Part shown: positions 52,473 to 64,000 of the stretch, one piece after another
Layout: each line of letters starts with the position of its first letter
Numbering within the stretch: the first letter of the stretch is position 1
Assembly: GCF_025997855.1 (NCBI RefSeq)
Contig: NZ_AP026560.1
Coordinates: forward strand, 2,367,001-2,431,000
Reading direction: 5' to 3'
Source: Deinococcus aetherius
GTDB lineage: Bacteria > Deinococcota > Deinococci > Deinococcales > Deinococcaceae
Length of the DNA: 64,000 nucleotides
Program-made: the position numbers and the translations under genes
The notes under the pieces: model-generated
Database searches by the model: none
What the model was told of the DNA's origin: nothing
Seen by the model: only the letters and a program-made list of their open reading frames with translations

Positions 52473-54068
52473 ATGAAGAACCTCCTGAAAGCCGTTTCTC
52501 CGAAGAGCCGCAAGCAGACCGAGCGCCTGGACGCGCGTCAGGTCAAGAACAACGCGGGCGGATTCGTGTACGCCCTCCCGGACGAGGGCCGCCTGACCCG
52601 CTTCCTGGTGCTGGGAACCGATGGCGGCACCTTCTACGCGGGCGAGCGGGCGCACACGGTGCAGGCCACCGACTTCGTGCGCGAGTTCGTTCAGCGCGAC
52701 GCGGCCACCGCCCTGCGGGTGACGCTGGACGCGGTGCGCGGCAACCGTGCGCCCAAGATGGACCCCGCGCTGCTCGTGCTCGCGCTGATCGCCAAGACGG
52801 CGCCGAACGTGGCTGACCGTCAGGCGGCCTGGAACGCACTCTCCGAGGTCGCGCGCACGGGCACGATGCTGCTGCACTTCCTGGCCTTCGCGAACGCGCT
52901 GGGCGGCTGGGGTCGCCTGACTCGCCGGGGCGTGGCGCGCGTGTACGAGGACGCGCCCCTGGAGCGCCTCGCGCTGTGGGCCGTGAAGTACAAGGCCCGC
53001 GACGGCTGGCACATGCGTGACGCCCTGCGCCTCGCGCACCCCAGGACCACGGACGAGGCCCGCAACGCGGTGCTGCGGTTCATGGTGAACGGCGTGCTGG
53101 AGGGTGCCTCGGACCCCGCCCTGCGCGTGATCGAGGGCCACCTGCTCGCCCTGAACGCAGGGACGGACGGCGAGGCGGCGAGGCTCATGGGCGAGTACGG
53201 CCTGCCCATCGAGGCGGTGCCCACCGGGCTGCGCGGGGCGGAGGTCTACCGCGCGGCGTTTGCGACGAACGGCCTGACGTGGCTGCTGCGTAACCTGGGC
53301 AACCTCGGTCGCGTGGGCGTGCTGAGCGTCAACGACTCCGAGGTGACGCGGGTGGTGACCGAGCGCGTCACCGACCCCGCCCAGCTCAAGCGGGGCCGCA
53401 TCCACCCCCTCGACGCGCTCAAGGCTCGCCTCGTGTACGGCCAGGGGCGCGGCGTGAAGGGCGGCGGTGAGTGGGTGCCCGTGCCCCGGGTGGTGGACGC
53501 GCTGGAAGACGCCTTTCACACGGCCTTCGGGAACGTGCGGCCCGCCGGAACGCGGCATCTGCTCGCACTCGACGTGAGCGGCAGCATGACTTGGGGCCAG
53601 GTCGAGGGCACGCCCGGCCTCACGCCCAACATGGCCGCCGCCGCGATGAGCCTGGTCGCCCTGCGCACCGAGCCCCAGGCGCTGACGATGGGCTTCGCGG
53701 ACGGGTTCCGCAAGCTGGGGATCACGCCGGGAGACACGCTGGAAGGCGCCATGCGTAAGGCTCAGAGCGCGAGCTTCGGCGGCACCGACTGCGCCCAGCC
53801 GATGCTGTGGGCGGCCCAGAACAGGGTCGAGGCGGAGACCTTCGTGGTCTACACCGACAACGAGACCTGGGCGGGCAAGGTCCACCCCACCGTCGCCCTC
53901 GACCGCTACCGCCAGAAGACCGGCCTCCCCGCGCGCCTGATCGTGGTGGGCCTGACGGCGACCGGATTCAGCATCGCCGACCCCAACCGGGCCGACATGC
54001 TCGACGTGGTGGGCTTCGACAGCGCCGCCCCGGGGGTGATGGCGGACTTCGCGCGGGGGGAGTTGTAA
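52473..54068 (+). CDS. rsr: Rsr, TROVE-domain Ro60 ortholog
   Basis: A 531-residue ring protein. The N-terminal ~330 residues form the HEAT-like TROVE domain (NNAGGFVYALPDEGRLTRFLVLGTDGGTFYAG, WHMRDALRLAHPRTTDEARN). The C-terminal part is a von Willebrand A domain with an intact MIDAS, DVSGSM at residues 367-372, plus YTDNETWAG. In D. radiodurans Rsr binds Y RNA and works with 3' exonucleases such as PNPase in rRNA maturation and decay. ATG 52473 is chosen by its strong Shine-Dalgarno. Confidence 0.95.
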   Translation: MKNLLKAVSPKSRKQTERLDARQVKNNAGGFVYALPDEGRLTRFLVLGTDGGTFYAGERAHTVQATDFVREFVQRDAATALRVTLDAVRGNRAPKMDPALLVLALIAKTAPNVADRQAAWNALSEVARTGTMLLHFLAFANALGGWGRLTRRGVARVYEDAPLERLALWAVKYKARDGWHMRDALRLAHPRTTDEARNAVLRFMVNGVLEGASDPALRVIEGHLLALNAGTDGEAARLMGEYGLPIEAVPTGLRGAEVYRAAFATNGLTWLLRNLGNLGRVGVLSVNDSEVTRVVTERVTDPAQLKRGRIHPLDALKARLVYGQGRGVKGGGEWVPVPRVVDALEDAFHTAFGNVRPAGTRHLLALDVSGSMTWGQVEGTPGLTPNMAAAAMSLVALRTEPQALTMGFADGFRKLGITPGDTLEGAMRKAQSASFGGTDCAQPMLWAAQNRVEAETFVVYTDNETWAGKVHPTVALDRYRQKTGLPARLIVVGLTATGFSIADPNRADMLDVVGFDSAAPGVMADFARGEL

Positions 54069-54104
54069 GAGTAGGCCAGAGGCAGGAGGCAAATCACGCC
54101 TTCT

Positions 54105-54124
54105 GCCTTCTGCTTTCAGCCCTC
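54105..54124. repeat. CCTTCTGC-family repeat at the end of the formamidase gene
   Basis: GCCTTCTGCTTTCAGCCCTC matches 19 of 20 bases at 58320-58339, inside a lipoprotein signal peptide. It spans the stop codon of the minus-strand gene. Confidence 0.7.
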
Positions 54125-55099
54125 CGCGAATACATCCAGCGGCAGAAACGCGCTCACCGTGTAGTTCGGCGCGTCCACGATCTGACTGATCTTGAGGTCC
54201 ACGCACACGCTCGACAGCACGTAGGCTTCCTCCAGGCTCAGCCCGCGCGCCTGGAGCCGCCGCAGGAGAGCACGGAGAGCGATCCGGGCCGCCGTGATCA
54301 GGTCGGGGTCGTGTCCGGTGGTCGCGTGCCAGCGGGTGCTGCTGCCGCCGTGGGTGGGCGTGGTGAATTCCGGGGTGGAGAGCCCCGCGCCGCGCTCTAG
54401 CCCAAAACGGAGCGTCACCTGTCCGGCGCACTCGATCCCCGTGCCGCTCAGTTCGCCGTCCCCCTGCGCCGCGTGCAGGTCGCCCACCGAGAAGAGGGCG
54501 CCGGGGACCTCGACGGGGAGATAAAAGCTGCTGCCCGCCACGAGTTGCCTGACATCCATATTGCCGCCCACCTGCCGGGGCGGGGCGGTGGGGTGTGGGC
54601 CGGGCTCGGCGGGAGCGACGCCCATCACACCGGGGAAGGGCGCGAGCGGGACGCGGATGCCGGGGCGGAAGTCGGCGTGGGTGCCCGCCCGCAGGTCCCA
54701 GAGGTGGGTGTAGGGTTGCAGGCCCTCCTCGGCCAGCACGGCGTCGAGGAGGCCGATCCCGTTCGGACGGCAGGCGGTCCAGCCCCAGGCGGCGGCCCGC
54801 ACGTCCAACAGTTCGACGACCAGCGCGTCGCCGGGCTCGGCGCCCCCCACGAACACCGGCCCCGTCAGCGGGTGGCCGCGCGGTCCCTCCCGGGCGGGGA
54901 AGGCGTCGGCGGCGATCAGGGCGGCGAGTTCGGGGGGCGCCTCCACCTCCCCCGCCGCCACCCGCCGGGCCACCGCGCCGTCCGAGGCATCCAGCGTCCC
55001 GAAGGTCACCGTGTCGCCAGGCCGGATGCTCAGGGCGGGCGCAAGGTCGCGGTCCCAGACCGTGTGGATGTGCGCGGTGCCGAGGTGGGGGTCGCTCAT
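54116..55099 (-). CDS. acetamidase/formamidase family protein
   Basis: A 327-residue FmdA/AmdA-family amidase. GDTVTFGTLDASDG, HPLTGPVFVGGAEPGDALVVELLDV, GGNMDVRQLVAGSSFYLPVEVPGALFSVGDLHAAQGDGEL and SVCVDLKISQIVDAPN are the family signatures. It hydrolyses short amides to ammonia. The start is 7 nt after TACCCT on the minus strand, within a 29-bp divergent region shared with murF. Confidence 0.9.
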   Translation of the reverse strand: MSDPHLGTAHIHTVWDRDLAPALSIRPGDTVTFGTLDASDGAVARRVAAGEVEAPPELAALIAADAFPAREGPRGHPLTGPVFVGGAEPGDALVVELLDVRAAAWGWTACRPNGIGLLDAVLAEEGLQPYTHLWDLRAGTHADFRPGIRVPLAPFPGVMGVAPAEPGPHPTAPPRQVGGNMDVRQLVAGSSFYLPVEVPGALFSVGDLHAAQGDGELSGTGIECAGQVTLRFGLERGAGLSTPEFTTPTHGGSSTRWHATTGHDPDLITAARIALRALLRRLQARGLSLEEAYVLSSVCVDLKISQIVDAPNYTVSAFLPLDVFAEG

Positions 55100-55128
55100 G
55101 AGCCCCAGGGTACGGGTATCCTCCGCCC
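55100..55128. promoter_or_regulatory. 29-bp divergent leaderless promoter pair
   Basis: The minus -10 box (AGGGTA as written, 55107-55112) and plus -10 box TATCCT (55117-55122) are only 4 bp apart. Each is 6-7 nt from its start codon, so each -35 must lie inside the other gene's first codons. Confidence 0.6.
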
Positions 55129-56406
<1,278 letters not shown>

Positions 56407-56417
56407 AGTGTCTGAGG

Positions 56418-56742
56418 TCAGTTCTCCCCAAGGTCATCAACCTTAGACAAGGCCTGACGGTACTCCCCAGTCGAAATCAGCTCCGATACGGCCAGCCGGA
56501 GGGTCTCCGGTCGAAAGTCCTCTAAGATGATCATGTCGGACGCCCAGAAGAACTTTTCCCGACCGCATTCGCCCGTCGTTCTGTAACGGGTCATCAACGT
56601 TGAAATCATATCGAGTGTCAGTGCCGTGCCGACGTACCTTGATTCGCACATGAAAATCGACGGCGGAAGCATCCTCGAACGCGCGCTGGAGGTCTTCCAC
56701 AACCAAACTGATTTCATAGCCGTCGCCCCGGATGTTGAACAC
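56418..56742 (-). pseudogene. frameshifted hypothetical gene
   Basis: The N-terminal half reads well in one frame from GTG 56742 (MFNIRGDGYEISLVVEDLQRAFEDASAVDFHVRIKV...), with AAGGAG upstream. The C-terminal half reads well in another (GREKFFWASDMIILEDFRPETLRLAVSELISTGEYRQALSKVDD). The crossover is near 56560-56610. Composition is less GC3-biased than the neighbours. Family unknown; a sequencing error is possible. Confidence 0.55.
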
Positions 56743-56821
56743 ATTGTCTCCTTACCCTTCAACGGGACAGGGTGCGGCCACCTGTAGGTGAAGCCGCCCC
56801 CTGTCCTGTTCCGTTTGAGGG

Positions 56822-57733
56822 TCAGACCGTCTGGTTCTCCACCGCCGGGCTGAATGCCCCCGCGTGCTGCCGCACCCATTCCTCGACGGTGGTGAGGCGC
56901 ACCGGCATCTTTGCCAGGGCGGCGTCTATGTCCACGTGGGTAGACATCATCTCAGGGTTCGTGTAAGCCATCTCGTAGGCGCGGGTCACGTCCTCGCCCA
57001 TCCCGGGAAACACGCGGTCCAGCCGCTCGCCGAACTCGCGCGGGGGCATGGGCCGGAAGGTGACCTTTCGCCCCAGGGCGCGGCTGAAACGCTCGGCGAC
57101 CTCCTCCCCGCTCAGGCGCTCGGGACCGCTGATCTTGAGGTTCAGGGGCGCGAGGTCGGGGTGGCCGAAGGCGTACACCGCGAAGGTGGCGACGTCGGCG
57201 GTGGCGATCCACTGGATGCGGACCTCGTTCGGGGTGGGGTAGGCGAAGGTGTCTCCCTCCGCCACCTCCTCCCGGGTCCAGGGCCCCAGCAGGTTTTCCA
57301 GGTAGGCCGTCGGTTGCAGGACGACGTGGGGCACGCCGCTCGCCTCCAGGTGCGCGAGGAGGTCCCGCCGCAGGTCGAGGGCCGGGTTGCCGGTGGGGCC
57401 CGGGGGAATCTCGCCCGTGGGGTTCCAGACGATGAGCCGCACCCCCGAGTCCCGCGCCGCGTCGATCACGTGGCGGCCGTACTCCAGCGCGGCGCCGGGG
57501 TCCGCGAAAAAGGGGACGAGCAGGAACACGCCGTCCGCGCCCCGCACCGCCGTCCGCACCGCCTCCACGTCGCCCAGGTCGCCGGGGGCGGCCTCGGCAC
57601 CCCTGGCGGTCAGGTCGCCCGCCCGCTCGGGGTGGCGAGCGAGCATCCGCACCCCGTACCCCGCCTCCAGCAACCCCTCCACGACCGGCCGTCCCTGTGA
57701 GCCCGTGGCTCCCGTCACGAGAATGGTCTGCAT
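56822..57733 (-). CDS. NmrA-like NAD(P)-binding protein
   Basis: A 303-residue atypical SDR: TILVTGATGSQGRPVVEGLLEAGYGVRMLAR (GxxGxxG), GADGVFLLVPF, and no Y-x-x-x-K, placing it with NmrA/HSCARG and azoreductase-like sensors. It may sense NADP redox state. AAAGGAGGG precedes ATG 57733. Divergent from an HxlR regulator, as is common for this pair. Confidence 0.87.
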   Translation of the reverse strand: MQTILVTGATGSQGRPVVEGLLEAGYGVRMLARHPERAGDLTARGAEAAPGDLGDVEAVRTAVRGADGVFLLVPFFADPGAALEYGRHVIDAARDSGVRLIVWNPTGEIPPGPTGNPALDLRRDLLAHLEASGVPHVVLQPTAYLENLLGPWTREEVAEGDTFAYPTPNEVRIQWIATADVATFAVYAFGHPDLAPLNLKISGPERLSGEEVAERFSRALGRKVTFRPMPPREFGERLDRVFPGMGEDVTRAYEMAYTNPEMMSTHVDIDAALAKMPVRLTTVEEWVRQHAGAFSPAVENQTV

Positions 57734-57890
57734 GGTCCCTCCTTTGGGAGAAGCGCGTGCCGGGACAGGGGCGAGGCCGGGGCGCCGGGTCCTGCCCCCG
57801 CCGCTCCTCTCCTGCCCACACGTCCTGCGGCCGGATGAACGCCCTCCGGGCGCCCCCGCACCTCTCCACGGGCTCACCCTAGCAGCCGTG

Positions 57891-57902
57891 CATCAACAGT
57901 TG
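57891..57902. promoter_or_regulatory. candidate HxlR operator
   Basis: CAACAGTTG, a short palindrome in the NmrA/HxlR divergent gap, 35-45 bp before the hxlR-type start. Suggestive only. Confidence 0.3.
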
Positions 57903-57936
57903 AAGAAGGCACCAAAAAGGAACATAGTTTCAGGAG

Positions 57937-58257
57937 ATGAACTACGAGGAGCAGGTGCGCCGCAAGGAGTGCAGCGTGGAGCGGACGGTGGACGTGATCG
58001 GCGGACGGTGGACGACCCTGATCGTGCGCGAACTCCTGCGCGGAACCCGGCGCTACGGCGAGTTGCGCGCGGCCCTGACCGGGGTGAGTCCCAAGACCCT
58101 GACAGACAAGCTGCGCGAGCTGGAGGAGCAGGGGGTGCTGACCCGCACCGTCTACCCGGCGGTGCCGCCCCGGGTGGAATACACCCTGACCCCCAAGGGC
58201 CGGGCCCTGGAGGGCGTGATCGCCGCCATGCACGCCTGGGGTGACCGCTGGACCTGA
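57937..58257 (+). CDS. HxlR-family transcriptional regulator
   Basis: A 106-residue winged-helix regulator: CSVERTVDVIGGRWTTLIVRELLRGTRRYGELRAALTGVSPKTLTDKLRELEEQGVLTRTVYPAVPPRVEYTLTPKG is textbook HxlR, with Cys13 at the redox-sensing position used by several relatives. It likely controls the divergent NmrA-like gene. CAGGAGATG start region. Confidence 0.9.
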   Translation: MNYEEQVRRKECSVERTVDVIGGRWTTLIVRELLRGTRRYGELRAALTGVSPKTLTDKLRELEEQGVLTRTVYPAVPPRVEYTLTPKGRALEGVIAAMHAWGDRWT

Positions 58258-58312
58258 GCGGGACGCGGGGAGGCTTCACGCCCCTCAGCGTCGGCCCGGG
58301 GAGAATCGGGCC

Positions 58313-59038
58313 ATGCGCCGCCTTCTGCTTTCGGCCCTCTGCCTTCTGCCCCTGACCGCCTGCGCCCCCACCACCGCCACCCGCGCCCCCGCCTTCGACG
58401 CGGCCTTTGGCGTGGAGGGCGTGGCGTGGGTGGACGGGGGGCGGGCCTGCGTGGCGCGGGCGCCCTCATACCGGGCGGTCTGCCCAGCGCTCCCCCCGGC
58501 GGTCGCGGTCGCCTGGAACGGCGGGGACGCCTGGGCGGCGGTGCCCGCTGCCGGGGTGGTCGTGACCCTCGACCGGGCCGCGCGTTCGGTGGCGGCAGGG
58601 CGCGTGGTGGCGCTGTCGAGCACGCGGGCCTACCGCGAGGACGGCAGCGCCGTGACCTACGCGGGGGCGGCGGCGACGGGCGTGGCGGGAGCACCCTCGG
58701 CGGCGGTCACGGGCGGGGACGGGCAGGACTACGTGCTCCTGGCGGGAACGCTGCGCCGGGTGGAGGACGGGGTGATCCTCGACCGCGCGCCGCAGCCCTT
58801 CCTGCGCGTCACCCCGACGGGGGTCACGACGGCGAACACGCCCGGCGTGGTCACTCCCCAGGGCACCTATCGCCTGACGGGCACCGCGCTCGAACGGGTG
58901 GACGCCTCGGGCCGGGTCCTGGCGAGCGTGCCGCACGGGCCGGGCCGGGTGGGCTTTGTCAGCGCGGACGTGGTGACGGTCGCGCCGGGGGGCGCGGTGC
59001 GGGTCTTCGACGTGGACCTCCGGCCGCTGACCCCCTGA
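58313..59038 (+). CDS. lipoprotein, unknown function
   Basis: A 241-residue protein with a type II signal peptide, lipobox LTAC at residues 14-17. The mature part has repeated beta-strand pairs (a propeller-like pattern of ...GVAWVDGGRACVA..., ...AVAVAWNGGDAWAAVP...). No catalytic motif seen. The signal peptide DNA is nearly identical to a dispersed intergenic repeat (58320-58339). Confidence 0.7.
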   Translation: MRRLLLSALCLLPLTACAPTTATRAPAFDAAFGVEGVAWVDGGRACVARAPSYRAVCPALPPAVAVAWNGGDAWAAVPAAGVVVTLDRAARSVAAGRVVALSSTRAYREDGSAVTYAGAAATGVAGAPSAAVTGGDGQDYVLLAGTLRRVEDGVILDRAPQPFLRVTPTGVTTANTPGVVTPQGTYRLTGTALERVDASGRVLASVPHGPGRVGFVSADVVTVAPGGAVRVFDVDLRPLTP

Positions 59039-59495
59039 TCGCGGTGCTCCGCCGAAGCCCCAGGAGGACGACACCCCCCGGGCTCCACTCCGGCCGCTGC
59101 TCCTCACGGTTTTCCGCCTCGCCCGGGACGCGGGAAGCGAGCGGCTTCCCCGCAACTCCTGCCGCCACCGCCGGGAGTCGACCCCTTTGTCCACCCCGGA
59201 GGTGAACACGGGGCGAGAACCGCCGCCGGGGAACCTTCACGTACTGGGGGCGTGAAGCTGGAAGGCCCGGCGGCACGTCGCGCTTCCGGGCAAGGCGCTG
59301 AATTCCTCGGCTGACACGCGAAAAAAACGTGCCGGAGCCCGAAAACTGTCAGAGTTCCGTAAGTGGGCAGGTGGTTGCATGAGCCGTTGATGCACCCCCG
59401 TCCCCGTCCGTCGTGGCCCCTGCGGCCCCCCGCCCGCGCCCTGGCCCGCCCGAGCATGAGCAAACGTTAAAGCCTGCCGAAGTCCTGGAGGGAGA
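59039..59495. other. intergenic, pilus operon leader
   Basis: No gene supported in these 457 bp. It should contain the pil operon promoter. A TGCAT...ATGCA dyad lies near 59376-59394. I see no convincing -10/-35 pair. Confidence 0.45.
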
Positions 59496-60678
<1,183 letters not shown>

Positions 60679-60686
<8 letters not shown>

Positions 60687-61362
60687 ACTGAACCTCCTTC
60701 CCCCGCAGGAGCGCAAGCGGGGCGAGCCGAACGTCTGGAAGTACGCGGCCTACGTCCTGCCGCCCGTGACGATCCTGGCCCTGCTCGTCCCCGAGATCGT
60801 CGTGGGCCGCCAGGTCGGGCAGTTGCGCGCGGAGCAAGACCGCCTGAACGGCGAGATCGCCGCGCTCGCCCCCACCAAAAGCGAGTACGACCGCCTGACG
60901 GCTACCGGGCGCACTCTCGAAGAGGTCACGGCGGTCGCCGGGCAACTGCGGGACGGCAAGACGTACTGGACGAACGACGTGGCGTCCTTCTCCGCGCAGC
61001 TTCCGGCGGGGGGCGGGGTGGCGCTGACCTCCATGAACGTCAGGCCCCTCGACGCGGGCGCCTTGAGCAGCCTGCAACAGGGGGGCGTGTACGTGGGCAA
61101 GAACGTGGTGCGCGAGATCGACCTCTCGGGCACGGCGCGCAGCCAGCAGGCGGTGGTGAACTTCTTGAACGTCTACGAGAACGACCCGAACTTCGCGGTG
61201 AACTTCCGCAGCCTGGGGCAGGAGGGCGAGACGGGCCGCTACACCTTTGCCGCCTCGGTGGGGCTGGTGGGGAAGGGCGCCGACACCCCGGCGGAAGGTG
61301 CCCCGGACGGAACCCCCACCCCGGCCTCGGCGGGCAACACGGGAGGCAGCGATGTCCGTTAA
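60679..61362 (+). CDS. pilN: type IV pilus assembly protein PilN
   Basis: A 227-residue inner-membrane protein. The N-terminal VELNLLPPQERKRG is the PilM-binding peptide. One membrane helix (about 18-38), a coiled coil, then a ferredoxin-like periplasmic domain (VALTSMNVRPLD, VREIDLSGTARSQQAVVNFLNVYENDPNF). The C-terminus is Pro/Gly-rich. Overlaps pilM and pilO. Confidence 0.9.
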
Positions 61363-61986
61363 GCTCGCGCCACGCTCGCTCTTCCTGATCGTCCTCGCCG
61401 CCTGCGTGCTGGCCGCGATGCTGTGGTACTTCCTGCGCTTCCAGCCGCGCCAGCAGGAGATCACCCTGCTGCGCGGCGACCTGGAACTCACCCGCAGCCG
61501 CGCAGAGCAGTACCGCGCCGCCCAGCGGGCCCTGCCCGAACTGCGCCAGACGGTCGCGCGGCTTCAGGTGGAACAGGACCAGTTCCTGCGCGCCCTGCCC
61601 GCCACCGCCCAGTTCGGCACCGTGCTCGACGAGGTGCGCCGCAACGTCACCGCTGCGGGTGCGGAACTCACCACCTTCACCGTGCAGAACGGCAACGTGG
61701 CGGGATTGCCGGGCGGGGTGCGGCCCATCAACCTGAGTCTCAGCGTGCGGGGGCGCTTCGCCGAGGTATTCCGGGCACTCCGGTCGCTGGAGACGCAAAA
61801 CCGCTTCACGACCGTGGGCGCGCTCGGCCTGCAACTGCCCCAGGCAGACGCCTTCGATCCCGAGCTGGAGGGCACGCTGGGCCTCACCGTGTACACCTTC
61901 GACCAGACCCAGGCGAGCGGCACGGGAGGCGCCCCCCAGGCCCCGAACGCCGCCCCCGCCGCCCCGCCCGCCCAGGGGGGAACCCA

Positions 61987-61990
<4 letters not shown>
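61352..61990 (+). CDS. pilO: type IV pilus assembly protein PilO
   Basis: A 212-residue bitopic protein: one membrane helix (9-28), a coiled coil to ~85, and a ferredoxin-like domain (LSLSVRGRFAEVFRALRSLETQNRF). ATG 61352 overlaps the pilN stop. It forms the PilNO dimer. A Pro/Ala tail ends the protein. Confidence 0.9.

Positions 61991-64000
<2,010 letters not shown>

Noticed and set aside
51060..52473. CRISPR array
   Set aside because: The repeated motif is 7-9 nt, spacing is irregular, elements fold as tRNA/Y RNA and no cas genes are near.
56418..56879. Intact 153-residue gene in a single frame
   Set aside because: Its N-terminal half reads as shadow-like sequence while the alternative frame gives a sensible protein with its own Shine-Dalgarno, so a frameshift is the better explanation.

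Overview
The window looks like chromosomal DNA of a Deinococcus species. The evidence is very high GC with strong GC3 coding bias, an Rsr (bacterial Ro60) gene with Y RNA upstream, the pilMNO-P-Q gene order, futalosine-route menaquinone synthesis (MqnC), and many genes whose start codon sits 6-7 nt after a TANNNT -10 box, the leaderless promoter style reported for Deinococcus. Gene content is mostly core, with a few accessory insertions and broken genes.

Layout. 0.25-3.7 kb: GNAT acetyltransferase, RNase HI, small membrane and deacetylase genes. 3.8-8.4 kb: a compact oxidative pentose-phosphate operon gnd-zwf-opcA-pgl. 8.6-15.98 kb: M16 protease, queG, glutaminyl cyclase, tmk, Nif3-like, VOC. 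16.0-17.4 kb: four tRNA genes (Met, Ala, Val, Ile2) around a TrmB-family regulator. 17.4-24.1 kb: glgA, hydrolase, racemase, TrmJ-like methylase and an orphan sensor kinase. 24.2-31.5 kb: an accessory stretch with a less GC-biased membrane gene, an MFS gene lying between two copies of the apaG 3' end, and a membrane gene broken by a 13-bp tandem duplication. 31.6-42.5 kb: glgC, mqnC, topA, murJ, tRNA-Ser, SDR. 42.6-47.2 kb: hflX preceded by a small upstream ORF, an EEP-family gene, a lipid kinase and a PHP protein. 47.25-47.76 kb: tmRNA and tRNA-Leu. 48.9-50.9 kb: Asp23 and DAK2 genes.

The most unusual part is 51.06-52.47 kb, directly upstream of rsr. It has almost no convincing protein coding. 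It is packed with structured RNA modules: at least one clean Y RNA, further Y-like elements, an intact tRNA-Tyr, and several tRNA-shaped elements. The Ro-binding signature (GGGCCGAAG paired with CTTGCCC, leaving one bulged C) occurs repeatedly. In the first elements it is in normal Y RNA order. In the later ones it is circularly permuted, capped by a short loop and inserted into the anticodon arm of a tRNA fold. Deleting the inserts on paper leaves complete 73-nt tRNA cores with Asn (GTT) and Arg (CCG) anticodons. A further copy of GGGCCGAAG overlaps the rsr ribosome-binding site. I propose a polycistronic family of Y RNA/tRNA chimeras serving Rsr, possibly with autoregulation; an alternative is a new class of tRNA interruption.

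54.1-64 kb: formamidase-like gene and murF sharing a 29-bp divergent promoter region, a frameshifted gene, an NmrA/HxlR pair, a lipoprotein, and the start of the type IV pilus/natural transformation operon pilM-N-O-P-like-Q. The pilQ gene runs off the window end.
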